DNA of 64,000 nt from Anaeramoeba flamelloides (taxonomy: Eukaryota > Metamonada > Anaeramoebidae), in contig JANTQA010000012.1 of the NCBI GenBank assembly GCA_027625915.1, forward strand, positions 1,581,001-1,645,000, written 5' to 3'. Below, piece after piece: positions 46,282 through 59,515 of the stretch. The position numbers and the translations under genes were made by a program. Below the pieces are notes generated by a model. That model searched no databases, was not told the DNA's origin, and saw only the letters and a list, made by a program, of their open reading frames with translations. The stretch's first letter is position 1. Each line of letters opens with the position of its first letter.

Positions 46282-48315
46282 ATGGAGGAATTTGCTTTTT
46301 CTGATCTGCAAAATTCTCTATTTGATGAGCAAAATTCTACCCACTCACAATGGTATGGTTAATTGTACCCTCAATACAGGATCTTTTTTTTTCTAATTCT
46401 GATAAAGTAAATTAAAAAGCATTTTACTAATTAAATTTCACTATAAAAATGATATTTCAAGTTGTTTTGTAAGTCTCTGTTCTGATTTTTATGAGATTTT
46501 TTAACCTCGTAGTTCTGAAAAGAGACCTTATCTTAAAGATTTGCAACAATTTGAAAAATTTAATATGTTTTAATTAAACCAAATTCTCGTTCAACAAAAA
46601 TCTAAAAAAAAAGTATTTTATCTTTTAGAAATGTTTGATCGGGAATAAATTACATTTCTTGGTTGAAAAATATTATCTAAATACGATCAATGTTTTATTT
46701 TGTTTTGTAGAATACTTTTATCAATTTTTTAAAAAATGTAGGTTTCTTTCAAATGAATCAAAAAAGAAAGAAGTGGCAATTTAGAAACAAATTATTCCAA
46801 AGTTGAAAAAAAAGAATTTTAAGGGACTAGTCTATATTAAATTTTTTTAGGTAAATTTAATAGAGATTTAGAATTTTTTTTGCCAATTACTTAGATTTGA
46901 AATCAAAGTGAAAAACTTCTTAGTATATTAACTAAATCTTGCTAAATGACATTCATTAAATTTAGTTATTGTTTTTATAGAAATAAAAAATTTTTGCATT
47001 TTTTCACTTTTTTGAAAGTTGCTTTTTTTCAACTTTTCGCAAAAATACATAAAAATAAAACAAAATATGAACAAGAAAGCAAAACCTTGTTATGTTTGTG
47101 TAAGACCTACAAAAAATAGTTTGAAAAATAAACCTGAAAGGGTTTTTTTGGATTTGTATGAAAACATAGTTTGATTCGAAAAAAATATACAATATATGCT
47201 TTACTCTTATTAAAAGATTTTCTTTCTTTTCTTGTACCATTCTTTTTTTTCATGAATCTACTTTTTGAGTTTACACTCTTTTGTTTTTGTTGAATTTGAA
47301 GTTTTTTTAAGTGTTCCCAAATTACCATCCCAAAAGTTTTTGTCAGAGTCAAAAAAAATCAAAGAAAAGAATAAGAACTATTTTTTTAAAAAATAAATTA
47401 TTGATAAAACAAATTGTGTTCTTTATACATTCAAGTTGGATGAATAGAAGTGAAGGAGTAAATATTCATCAGTTTTAAATTATTTTTTCATTTTTAAAAA
47501 TGAGAATAAATATTATTTTTGAGAAAATAATTAAATCCAAAATTAATCAAAAAATTCTCATCCGTTAAAGATATCTTTTTTCAAAAAAAAATTTTACCAA
47601 AAGTCACTTTTTTTGGCAGAATTGTAAAATTTTAAAAAAACAAGAACTAAAAGTTCTAACATTGAAAAAAACTGTCTATTTTCAATTTTAAACATATTTC
47701 AAGATAAGGATTCCTTATTTGGTTATTGGACAAAAAAAAATTAATATAGACTAGTCCCTTAAAAGAAATCAACCGAAAAAAGAAAAAACTGTTTTTGCTA
47801 ATTATTCCTGCTTTACTTGAAGTTCAACTTTTTTAATTTAACAAGTTAAATTAGTTCCTATAAATCCAAACCCATTGATATTATTAAATATATTTTCATG
47901 GGAATATTCTCCAATTGAGATCAAAAAATCATTTTATTAACTGATAAATTCCAAAAAATATATTCAATTTTTTCGTTCAATTTCCTTTTTTTAAATATAA
48001 TAACAAAGTTTTGAAACAAAGAATTTTGTTTGTTTAAATCCAAACAAACATTGAAAAAAGATGAATTTTCCAGAGTTTCTTTTATCAGAACTGTTTTTGG
48101 GATTGAAATAGAAATTTTATCAAAAGAAAAATTGAAAGAAAAATATTTTGATATTTTACGGATTTTATCAGTAAGTTTTTCTTAAATTAAAAAATTAAAT
48201 ATATTTTAATAAAACCACGAAAAACTTTATGGAGAAACTTGAAAAAATGATTAAGAAAAATAATCACCCTTTTCAAGCCTTAAAAAATGAAGATCATTTC
48301 AAACACTGTCAATAA
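46282..48315 (+). pseudogene. Plus-strand multi-exon gene, probably broken, invaded by a TTAA element
   Basis: Coding-like pieces in order: 46282-46352, beginning with ATG and MEEFAFSDLQNSLFDEQNST, donor TG|GTATGG; 46513-46566 after acceptor CTCGTAG, containing KRPYLKDLQQFEKFN and in phase; 46629-46781 after TTTTAG, containing LIGNKLHFLVEKYYLNTINV; 48022-48170, containing DEFSRVSFIRTVFGIEIEIL and ending at a GTAAGT; and 48235-48315, containing KLEKMIKKNNHPFQALKNED and a TAA. The last two join in phase. The middle junctions do not, and a TAG interrupts the third piece, so the gene is probably dead, or I have misplaced exons. A 936-bp transposon lies in the middle. No family was recognised. Confidence 0.4.
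46823..47758. mobile_element. TTAA-flanked DNA transposon, 936 bp
   Basis: TTAA|GGGACTAGTCTATATTAA at the left (46819) and TTAATATAGACTAGTCCC|TTAA at the right (47762) give perfect 18-bp inverted repeats. The ends belong to the TTAAGGGANTAG group also seen at 22796 and 33629. The 46785-46822 frame (IIPKLKKKNF) continues after one TTAA copy at 47763 as KRNQPKKEKTVFANYS, so the element sits in a once-coding TTAA site. Inside, minus-strand frames of ~80 residues have no recognised domain. Confidence 0.85.
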
Positions 48316-50622
48316 ACAACTCGTGCTATAAAAAATCACATTGTCTATGATTTTTAGCCTTTGAGTTACCTGGTTAGTTTAATTTTGGTCATAAATCAAA
48401 ACTATACCTTACAAATGAGTTGTATTTTCCCCTTTGTTTTTTTGGTTTTGTGTTGATTCTTTTTGTTTTTCAAAAAATTGAGGTTTTCTAAAAACTCTTT
48501 CTAGGATATTATTAACTCTTTTTGATTTTTGAAAACAACCGATACTTCCAAACATACAAAAAATTGTTTTTTATTTTCTTGTTATATTTTTTTTGTTTGT
48601 ATTATATCTCTTAAAACTCAATAGTTAGTTTGAAGACAAAATTTGATTTGGGTGTGGGAAAGGTTTCGAGGTATTTTACATTCAACGATCTAATTAAAAA
48701 AAAAATGTAAAAACCTTACAAGAATTTTGTTATTTAAAAAAACAAATGTAAAAAGTTTAAGGCATTAATAAAAAGATCTTTCTTTTGTAGAAAATGGGTT
48801 TGTATGAAACCGTTTCAATACCCCAATACTTTGTCAAGCTTTTATCAAATTCAGATCAAACCAGAAAATTACAAAAAAATACTTCCTCCGAAATTTTGAT
48901 TTTTCTACATTTTGAATGATAAAAACATTTTTTTAAACCCCATCAACTTAATGAATTCATCGAGAAAAAAGAATATAACATTTCCAAGATTGTGTAATGG
49001 TTCTAGTAATTTTTTTCATGAAAATTATCTCAAAAAGTTGTTTTTTTTCCAACCTTCTTTTTCATTTTAAGAAAACAAGAACAAATAAATTTGGGTAAAA
49101 AAATGGGATTTTTTACTTCTTAGATCTCGTTTAATAAATATTTGTGAGAATTTAAAACCACCAAACCATGATAAAAATCACATTTGTGTTTGAATTTCAA
49201 TTGTAAAAGTAATCCCTAATTTAATTTAAGAGGAATACTTAAATTCAGAAATTGTTATGAACACAAGTTATTGGGTATTTTATGTTTGATCGCCTTCTGA
49301 TATTTTTTAACAAAAAGGAAAGAAAGTGAAAAGAGATACCTATTAAAAAGTTGCATGAACTATTTTATGTCTGTAAAATTTTAACCAAGTTTTGTCTCCA
49401 ACAAAGAAAATGAAAAATTTAACTTCAATTTTTTCAATCGTTCCATTTGGAAGAAAAGAAACTTTGAAGAACTTGTTCTCATAAGCTTTTTTAGAAAATA
49501 ATAAACTAGTTTTGTTATTTGTTGTTTGTTTTTTTTTTTATTGTGTTTTTTGCGATATAGAGCAGATCTAAGTTCCAAAAAATAAATAGTATCTCGGATT
49601 ATTTCATTTTTTCAACTGCCACTCCTTTTTATATAATTCCTCATTTTGAATCCCCTTCAAGACCCAAAATATTATTTTATTCTAGTTCCAAGAGGATATT
49701 AATCGTCGTTCTTTGAACCCCACAATATAATTTTTATTCACTTGGGGCAATATCATATTTCTCGTTTTTCGAGGACCAAACAATGAATATAATGAGGTAA
49801 TTATTCTCAAATCAAAACAATAATACAGAGATGTCCTCTAAAATATTTTTTAGGATATACAGTTGTATTTATCAAACATTTAATAATTATATCCAAAAAA
49901 GTACTTATTTTTAAAAATTAACACTTTTTTTGGGAGTGTTCAATTCTGAAATATAGATTTCTTAAAAGTCTTGATCATAAGTTTTTTGAAAATTGGATAA
50001 TTTTAATAATAGATTTAAATTCAATCCAAGGTTTATTACACCCAATACAAGTCCAACCTTTTTTAAATTCTTTGGTCTAATAAACCCCAAGGCCCAAGTA
50101 ATTACCATGCGGAAAATTTTTTAGAAATTGTTAAAAGTTTTTTAATAATTTTATTAGTAACTATTACCAATTTCAAAACAATCGACCTATTATGCAAAAT
50201 ACTGATCTCAATAAACCAATAATAATCAAAATATGGTATTTATTGAAAAAAAAAATCAAATGGCAATTCATTATCAATTATAACCTGGCTGTGAATTTTA
50301 ATCTAAGATATAACCATTTTCTTTTCATAGTTTCAACATTGGGTGTGTTTTTAGATCGATACGATTTTATTCTTTATTTTGTTCATTTTCTTCATGAAAA
50401 TTATCTGTATCTAAAAAATTGAATAAAATCTTGATTTTATAAACTGGAAACTATGATAAAATAATGAGAAAATTATTACTTTTCAAATTTAGGCAAATTC
50501 TCAATTTTTTTCAAAATAGTAAATTCTATTACAATATATTGGCCGTAGGTAGATCAAAAGGCTTTTTTTTTATGTTATGATACTTTAGGGTATATTCGAA
50601 CAGGTTTGGATTGTTTCGATGA
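48316..50622. other. AT-rich intergenic region
   Basis: No gene recognised. A somewhat GC-richer stretch at 49600-49800 may be an old element but showed no ends. Confidence 0.5.
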
Positions 50623-50624
50623 TA

Positions 50625-50979
50625 CAGCAATTTCAAACCTGGTGCGCACGATTTAACTTAACTTAAAATTTCAATTTTCATTCAACTTTGATTGAACTTC
50701 AAGATCTGATCAAACTAAATAAAGGTTTTAACCCCAAAAATCAAGAAAAACCGAATGAAAAGCTTCTTTAACAACTTTTCACGTTTTCTTTTAAACTTTT
50801 TTCAAATTATTTTAAAAAAATTCCATTTTTATGAGATCTTTGATATGAAGGACAATTCAAGAAGATTTGAGTCCAAAATAACAATCGCACTTTTAAATTT
50901 AAAGGAGTTTAAAGAAAGTTTAATGAAAATTGAAATTTTAAGTTAAGTTAAATCGTGCGCATCAGGTTTGAAATTGCTG
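50625..50979. mobile_element. TA-flanked Tc1/mariner-type MITE, 355 bp
   Basis: Ends TA|CAGCAATTTCAAACCTGGTG and CATCAGGTTTGAAATTGCTG|TA. Arms of ~60 bp run through GCGCACGATTTAACTTAACT and its complement near 50942-50960. TA lies at 50623-50624 and 50980-50981. The internal plus-strand frame (50755-50946) overlaps the right arm and is not a gene. Confidence 0.9.
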
Positions 50980-50981
50980 TA

Positions 50982-52142
50982 TCTTATACAATTCTGAATA
51001 TGATTTTATAAAAAAATAAATTAGGGGAGGAATTTTACTTGTATCACTTTTTTTTTTGGTTGAAAAATTTTGTTTCACAAAATATTAGTTGTTAAAATTG
51101 AGTTTTTAATAACTTTTTAAAAGTATTTATTATTGATGATTTCAACATCTTTGGATTTTCTACAATCAAAGTAATAAAATACTACTGATAACTTATTATA
51201 CTTTTTGTTTTTTCTTCCCACAATTATTTAACATATAAAAAACTTGCATACTGAGTAAAATAATAAAGAAACTCTTCAAAAACACTCAAAAAATCAATTT
51301 GACCCATTTTGAAATTTAGCTATATACCCAAATTTATCAATAATTTAAAAATATTTGAAAAGTAATAATTTTTCCCTAAAACAACACAATTTATATTAAT
51401 TTGTATTCGATGAATATGTAAGGAAAGAAAAAAACTTTTTCAAATTGAAGAAATACAAGATCCTGTAAACATTTACTTCAAAAAAATTACTTTTTTTTTA
51501 ATTTAGTACCTTAGCAACCTTTTTTTATTCATTGTATTTATATATATATATTGAATATCAGTTAATTTTTTATGTTATTTTTATTCTTTTTGGCCCAAAT
51601 ATTTCTAATTTCATTATATACCTCTTTTTGGTGCTAAGGAGTAATTTGGAAAGGGGTATTTACCTACTAAGGGACTTTATCCCCATAATACCCCCCTTTA
51701 AATAAATAGATTACCATTGCGAAAATTAAACATAAATAATTTAAAAATTAATAGTACAAATTCAAAGTCAGATTTATAATTTTTTTTTACTCAAAATACC
51801 TAATCCATAAATGACCAAAAAACAGAGAAGATATAATAAATAAATATGATCATAGTTTTTAAAAATTCTATTATTAAAAATACAATTCTAAAAGTAAATG
51901 ATCAAATGTAAAATTTTTTTTCCAAAAAATCGTCATAATTTTTAGAATAAAAAAACTTTATCTTTCATAAAAAATGGTAAAATTTAGAGAAAAGAATTTT
52001 TTATATTTTCTATTTAAAACATTTCAATAAATTAAGAGTTTAAACAATGTTAACAACTTAATTCTCTCATTTTTCAATTCAAATCCCAAAAAATGAACTT
52101 TATATAAATAAAAAGACACTTAAAAAAAAAAAAAAAAAACAT
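50982..52142. other. AT-rich 3' flank
   Basis: No gene recognised. The right end is downstream of the unrecognised multi-exon gene. Confidence 0.55.
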
Positions 52143-55100
52143 TTATTTTCTTGAAAAATTTTTAAATCTAAATTTTAATAATCTACTTGATTCTTTTGTA
52201 TTTCCAAGTACTATTGTTTTTTGACCTTCATTTATATTCTCAATCACAGTTATTTCATCAATCTTTTTCTTTGAAATAAACATAGGGTCAATTTCTGCAA
52301 TTTTATTTTGATCATAATTGAAGCTTGATTCGAAGTAATCAGAGAATTCGGTAAAATCCTGAGCACTTTCCAAGCCTATTACCGCTGCTTCGTAGCATAA
52401 AATTTCCAAGATATCGGCAAGGGCTTGTTTCACTTTAAGGGTTGAATCTTTCTTTAAAAAATACTTTAACCCGTGTTCAGCTTTATTGAGATTTATCAAA
52501 TCATCATTCAAAAGCAATTTTACATTCTCTCTTTTCTGTTTCTGTTTCACTTCATTAAGATCCATTATGTCCTTAGACATTTGTTCGTCTATTGGGATTA
52601 ATGGCAAGGGTTGTGAATAATAATGACTTAACTGTGGATAAATTGATTTCTCGTCATCGTTTTGAGGGCTTTTATTTTCACTTACATCAAATATTGATCT
52701 GCTTCGAATAATATCATACCCACCCAGTAGCTCACTGTGGTAAATGTTATTATTAAATGTAAACATACTTCCTAATCCTAAAGTGCCAACAGATGAGGTT
52801 TGTAAGGATTCTTGGTTGTTTGAAGAATTATTATTTAATGTATTCTTTGAATTGTATGAAAGCTTCCCATTTGAAAAAGCACTATCGCTATATTGATCAC
52901 TTTTAATCGATTTAGTTTTCTTGGGATCAGAACTTTCAATTTTAAGTAGTTCATTTTCAAATTCATTAAATGTATCTTCTTTTTCATTTATTTCCCATTG
53001 CTTATTTTTTTTTATTACTAACGTTTCAATTTGAATTTCAATTTCTTTTTCCCTTTCCTTTCCATTCTCTAGTGTTGGGAAATTTAATTTTAGATCAAAT
53101 GTTTTAAAAATTTGCTATTGGTTTTGGAAATTATTTGGGTACATTAAAAATAAATATTGAAGAGTTAACAAATTGTTTTTTTTTTTTTGGGATTGTTTTT
53201 CTGGATTTAAATAATAATAAAAAAAAAACTGAAAAATAAATAAATTACTTTTATTTGTTTTAACATAAATGTTAAAACGATTTTTTGTTGTTCTATATTA
53301 AATACCATTTCATTTATATCAACATCATCTTTTGTTTGATAAAAATGAACTAATTGAATTAAAGCAATTGTAACAAAGTTCAAATTATTTTCAATTTCAA
53401 ATAATTGATTTAAATAAATTATCGTTTGAAAAATGCAAAAAAAGGTATTTCCAAGAGTAGAGGATAATAGTTCCAGAAAGTGTTGAATTTTTCCAATATT
53501 TATTTGTTCATTTTCCTCTATTTAAAATTAATTTTAATGAAATAATTTTATTATTATAATTATTTTTATACAAAAAAAAAAAAAAGAAAATGGAATGTTT
53601 AAATATTCATTAAAGCAAATAATTGTCAGAAATGATAAAAATAATTTATATAAGAATTGTTGAAAGAGTAAAGAACAATAAATAATCTATTTTTGAAAGC
53701 ATAAAATTCAATTTTATAATTTTTTTTTTTTAATATAAATTCAGATTTTTATTTTCTAAATTATTATAACACATGAGACAAATTTATTTTTTAAAAATTA
53801 TGTTTTATTTATTTCTTGTGGGGATGGAGTAAAATCACAAAATAATATGGAAAGGGGAAAGGGGAAAGAAAATACTGTAATTTTGTTTAAAGGGAAATAA
53901 TACACCCCGTTTCGGATTAAAATACACTTTAAATAAATTTTTGGTTCATTATTTGAATTCAATAAACCTCCAGATTGTTATCTTATAATTGAAATTAAAT
54001 AAAAAATATTTGATTTATTGTTTTTCCATTAAAAAACCAAATGGCACTTTCCGAAACCCTAATTTAAATTAGAGACATTGTTGAAGCCTAGTGAGAGAAC
54101 AGTGCTGGTAAATTCCTCCCAAGAATCAGATACGTTCTTTAAATTGAGGGTTATTTTGTTCCAATTCTTATTATGGTTCAATTTTTATAATATTTCAAAT
54201 TGATCTAAATCAGTCAGACAATCTCTTCAAAGAATTAGCTGGCTCTAGTAAGCATAATCCCGATTTTTAACTAAAATTGCACCTTGGTGGCTTTTGTAAT
54301 TTTTGTAACTTTTTCAGAAAATGATAAAAAATCATAAATAATATGGTTGCGGGAAAATAGAACACTCTGACTTTGGATTGTAAGTTATACATGTGTCCTC
54401 TGGTTCGTTATTGGTTCTCGAAAAAATATTTCATTTTTTTTTTATATTTTTTTCCTCATTAAGGGATTTATTTGAAACTGACAAAAATGAAATTTTAAAC
54501 ATCATAAAACCCTTTTTTTTTTTCAACCAACAAATTTTCGAAAAGCATCAAATTTGATGCTATTAATAAAAATAAAACGATTGGGAAATGTTAGTCCATA
54601 AAAATATAACATTTTTAGAAAAATGTCCAAGTGATCCAAAATTTTGAGGGTGTTTGGTGTTTTCTTAAACATGGTGGCTCTATTTATTTAAAAAATGATG
54701 GATTCGGTTTCAGTGAGTTCTTTTCTTAAAAATCCATTTTTCATTTTTTCATTATTTCATTTTTTTTGTAATATTTCAAAGAAAAAAGAATCTAATAATT
54801 TTATATAAAACTTTGGATAAATTATTGATCCAATGAAAAGGAATTTATTTTCAGTGCGTATTTTTGAAGAGAGTTATGAAACAAACAATTCTTTTATTTT
54901 CAAAAAAAAAAATATATTTGTATTTGATAGAAAATTATGTTTATCAAAAAATTGATAAGCAGTCAGTTTTAAGAAAAAAAGAAAATTAGAAAACTTTTAC
55001 AATTTGACGAAAATTTAAAATGAAACTACTAACCAAAAAAGTAATATCGCATCAATAAATTAAAATTCAAGGGGGTTAACTAAAATAAAAAGAATTTTGG

Positions 55101-58100
55101 GAATAAATCTATAGATAACTAAACTCAATTTCAAAAATTGTGTCCGACCTGCAATAATAAATTGAAAAAAAAAAAAATAAAATACTTTTATATACAAGGA
55201 CAACTAATTATTAAATTTCATTAGGAATTTACTTTTTAATTATTCTAATAATCTCAAAGTCTGATATTCTCAAAAATGACAAAAAATAAAAACAAAAACT
55301 AAAAAAAAAGTGAATTACAATTTTTGAAAAGAGTATTACGGATTTTTTTATTACTGAACTTTAAGTGAAAAAAGGTTAACAATAAAATTATTTGAACAAT
55401 ATCCAAAATTTTAAAATACATTACATAGTCTCATTTTTCTTAATGTTTATTGATATTTTGGAAGATTCTTTTTTTTTTTTTAACTTTCTTTTGTAAAAAA
55501 AAAAAAGGGATTAAAAAAAAAGGATAAAAAAAAAAAAAAAAAAGGAAGAAAAGAAAAAAGAAAAAGAAAAAATAAAAAAGAAATCAAAAATGTGATTTTG
55601 ATCTAAAAATGAAAAATTTGCAAAATTAGAAAAAATGATTCTGATCCAAAAATTAGAAAATTTATTTTTGATAAGAATACTGGAATAAACCCAAACAAAA
55701 CCACTTTCAATAACATTATAAAGTGAGTCAAAATTTTTGAAAAATGGTTTGTTTTTTTCTTTGTTTTCTCAACCTTTCAAAACCAAATGAAAGATTAAAT
55801 CAGAAACTATATTGAAGTGTGATTGCTGTTTGAGTATTGATTTTAAAATCTATGGATCAAACAAACCCTTAAAGAACTTTTTTATTTTAAAGCTTTGCCA
55901 TTAACAATTCAAACACAAAGTACTTAACGTTACAAAAAAGCTATTAAATATGCTTTGCCTGATTCCATCTAAACTAAATAACATTTTGTCCCATTAGAAT
56001 TTGAAATTTTTAAGATAGTTTGAAAAAAATTGAGTAATTTAACAGTATTTTTAAATATCAGAATGGGTTTTTGAATAGTTTTCTAATCCAATTACCTTTT
56101 AATGTTTTTGAAAATAACTCACAAATAAATTTATTTTTTTACCAAGAAACTAGTGTTTTTTATCGTAAAATTTACATTAAAGACAATTGCCTATACTTTT
56201 TCAACATTCTCTCTATTTTTGGTTTTAAAAACAAATTTGAATAAACTAAAGAATCTTTATCAAAATATTGTTTTTTACTTTCTTGATCATTTAAGAATTT
56301 TCTCAGAAATTTTGCTTTTCCTTTTGCTTTTTAGAATAAATTGTTTTTTTTATTTTTTTCCATTTTTTCCCTGGCTGAATCTTCTTTATATTGGGAAGAA
56401 GAGTTACAAAGGAAAAAGACCAAGTGGTTACTTGATAATACTGTGACACTGAAACATGAGAGTATGAGTAACTTGAAAATAAAAAATCTAAAAAGCAAAG
56501 ACAAAAAATGTACATCAGTTTAAAGCAAATCAGATCAAAAAAAAAAAAAAGAAATTACAACAACTTAAATAACGATCCCCAAATGAACATTCATAATCAA
56601 TTATCAAATTAAATTAAATTAACCAAAAGTATTGTGGCTGTGATTTTGGGAGTACTTAATTAAAGATAGCATTGTTTTTTTTGATTTTTTATTTTTTACC
56701 AATTGCTTCTTATAAACCCTTTTTTAATTTCAATTTTTTTTTCCTTTCTTCTTTTCAATTTTTTTTTTGCTTCTTAAACATAAAAAAAAATTGGGTATGT
56801 ATTTCCATTGAAAAATCGTGGAATCTATGATTTTACGCTTAAATTACCATTAAGGAAATTTAAGTTAAAGTACATTTAGGGTGTAATTTAAACTTCTTCA
56901 ATAATAAAAAAAATAAAAAAAAAAATAAATTGCTTGTTTTTTTTTTTTTTTCTATGTACTGTAATTTATTCTTTAATATGTTTAAAATAATCATTACAGT
57001 TTCATAATGTTATTAATTTAAAAATCAAAAAAAAAGAAATTTTGTAAAAGTACACCACTCTTGTCTAAAGTGACAGATATGTATATATATAATCATATTT
57101 TTAAATCGATACGAGGAAGGTATTTTCATTAATAGCTTACTATCTGGACAATTCAACTCTCAAAGATGAAGAAAATCTTCTTTTCTCTAAATAAATATTT
57201 AATAAAAAAAAAAAAAAAAACAATTGGTTAAAATCGTTGTTTCCAAGCTATTAATACATTTTAAGTATAATTTGTATCAAATAGAACAAAACTAATAAAA
57301 TTTTTATCAGAAAATGATTAATTAAATATCGTAACTGGAACAATAACTATAATTGAAAAGGAAGTTAACAAAATTCCAAGTTAACAAAAAAACAAAATAA
57401 ATAGAATGATCCTAAGTCGAATCACAAAATTACTAATTAATTAGTATTTTAATGACCCAATCACTTAGCCTGACTTGCTCCATACTCAAGGAGTGACTTG
57501 ACACCAATATTAACAATGTTGTGAAATTGCACTTCTTTTGGTTGAAAAAATTCAAATAACAAAACAAAAAATATTATAATATCTCATTGGCAAATAATTC
57601 GATAAACAAAAAAAAGTTTAAAAAGGATCTCAATGGCAAAAAATTCAGATTTAAGATCACAGTTAAAAGGGACTTAAGATAAAAAATGTGATTAACAAAA
57701 AAAAAGTTTTACAGAATTCTCAATTTAAAAAAATTCTAATAACAAAAAAAAAAAATTTCATAGGATCTCGATGATAAAAATGAAAAAAAGAAAAAAAAAT
57801 ATTTGATTCTCTTATTTTCAAAAATTCAAATTTTGAAAAAAAAAAATTAATCATTTCTTTTTTTTTATTGAGGAGGAAGTGTAAATTACTCTAAGTGCCC
57901 TTTTACTTAAATTCCCTTTCGGAAATTTCAGCGTAAAATCATAGATTTTACGATTATTAATTAACGAAAATAATTTTAAGCTATCAAAATTATTTCATTA
58001 AAATTTAATTCTTTTAACTTATTCAGAAAAATCAATCTATCCTTTTCATAGGAAGTACATACCCATAAAAAGTGATAGAAATTAATCATTTCTTTCTTTT

Positions 58101-59511
58101 ATCTTTCCAAATGCTTAAATTTCTTCAATTTGAGATGAATTGTTTTCTTTAAGTACACAATCAATTTAATTCAATTGGATCTATTTTGTGGTTGTTTTAT
58201 AGCCCACTATATTTGACAAAGTAAGGATTTTTGTCTGATTCTTTCAATAAGAACAACTCATTTGAAAAATGAAAAAAAAAAAAAACTTCGAGATCTCAAA
58301 AAGTGCCAAATATCTACACTATGAAACTAACACAGTTGTATTTCTTCAAAATTAGAATTCGCAACCATTCAAATTAGAAATTGAGTGTCGCTCTTGGTAC
58401 ACTTTTTTCTAAAAATGTAGTCATTGTTCATTGTTGTTTTTTAGAAATCTATTTTACATAACATACTGATTTGTTTTTAATTGGTATTAGTTACCACTCA
58501 TATAAATTATTAAAAAATTTTTTTCAAAGTAATAACTCGAACATTAACAAGGTTTTTTTTTAATTTATTTCCAAATGACATTTTTTCAAGAATAAGTTTT
58601 TTGTTTGTCAAAGAATAACTAAAATAAAAATTTTTAGGTAATTATTTCATAGAAAAAAAAAAAAAATGAAAAAAAAAAAAAATACATACCTTCATTATAA
58701 AAATCATTTAATCGTGGGTCTTTTTTCAATGTTTTTTCTGGGAATTATTTACAAAAAAATAAGCAAAAATAAATAACGATTAAGAATAATTAAACAAATA
58801 ACAAATAAATATAAAAAGAAAAAAAAATATACCTTCTTCCATTTCATTTAGTATATCAATATTAAACGGGTCATCAATTTCTTCAAAAATTGGAGTGTTA
58901 AAATTTGTATCAATATTAACTACGGGATCAGGAATTGTCCAAAATATTATTATTAATAATTGAATTAATGATATTAAGGAATCTATATCTGAAGGCATTT
59001 TAGAAATTAATTCTTTAAAATTCTTTTTTTTTAAAATTTTTATTAATTTTGGAACTTTTAAATAATTGTTCTGAAATAATAATTCGAGACTAAAAATTTT
59101 TTTATTTTTTTGTTGCTTTAAAGAGGTTAACATATCGACTATCTTTATACAAATATCTCGAGGTAATTTCAAAAATACCTTTTTACGATAACACGCACTG
59201 GAAACAAATGTCTTTAATAAATTTTTGTTTTTAATAACAGAAAAGACCATAGAAATTATAAATATTAAATATGGGTTATTGGAAACAAGTATTATTGGTG
59301 GTTTTTTTTGTCGGTTGAATTTTAAATGATATTCATTATTTTTTTTAATTTCGATTTCAGAATTTTGAAACCCGTCAATTAAAAATTCACGTTTTTTTTG
59401 AATTGAATTTGGATCAAGAGATAGAAAATTTAATTTTGATTCCGTCATTATGCATAATCTTTCATCTTGTATCGAGCTGGATGCTTCTCTGTATTCTAAT
59501 TTGCATATCAT
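52143..59511 (-). CDS. Unrecognised multi-exon gene (655 aa as modelled)
   Basis: Exons: 58833-59511, 58690-58737, 53249-53517, 52143-53114. Junctions: GAAG|GTATAT to CCCAG|AAAAAAC; GAAG|GTATGT to AAATAG|AGGAAA; TAAAA|GTAATT to CAATAG|CAAATT. Phases are consistent over 656 codons. The first exon is helical and basic (SNNPYLIFIISMVFSVIKNK, LPRDICIKIVDMLTSLKQQ), then IPDPVVNIDTN and an acidic linker. The third gives KIQHFLELLSSTLGNTFFCI and VTIALIQLVHFYQTK. The last is Asn/Ser-rich, then helical (VKQALADILEILCYEAAVIG). It looks like an alpha-helical repeat or adaptor protein without a recognised family. The ATG at 59511 may not be the true start: the acceptor AATAG just before it (59517) joins in phase to an upstream exon at 59997-60180, which would give 718 residues. 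Confidence 0.65.
53518..58689 (-). other. 5172-nt intron in the unrecognised gene
   Basis: Starts GTATGT and ends TTTTAAATAG. Phase is kept across it (FYNE-E-ENEQ). It contains a transposon-like element at 56812-57955 and AT-rich sequence. Additional in-phase exons inside it cannot be excluded, but I saw none convincing. Confidence 0.55.
56812..57955. mobile_element. Element with ~65-bp terminal inverted repeats, 1.14 kb
   Basis: Left AAAATCGTGGAATCTATGAT...TTTACGCTTAAATT and right TTTCAGCGTAAAATC...TAGATTTTACGATT are reverse complements for ~65 bp with several mismatches. The repeats also share AAATTTAAGTTAAAG / CTTTTACTTAAATTCC. No coding frame was seen. It lies in the large intron and may be part of why that intron is long. 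Confidence 0.75.
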
Positions 59512-59515
59512 AAAT

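Noticed and set aside
51600-51720. Another TTAA-family end (CTAAGGGACTTTATCCCC)
   Set aside because: No partner end and the conserved NTAG part is missing.
54455-54480. ATTAAGGGATTT as a TTAA-element end
   Set aside because: No inverted partner nearby.
56153-56523. Plus-strand 97- and 60-residue frames in the 5.2-kb intron
   Set aside because: Phe/Leu/Lys-rich with no recognisable pattern; overlapping frames on both strands suggest chance.
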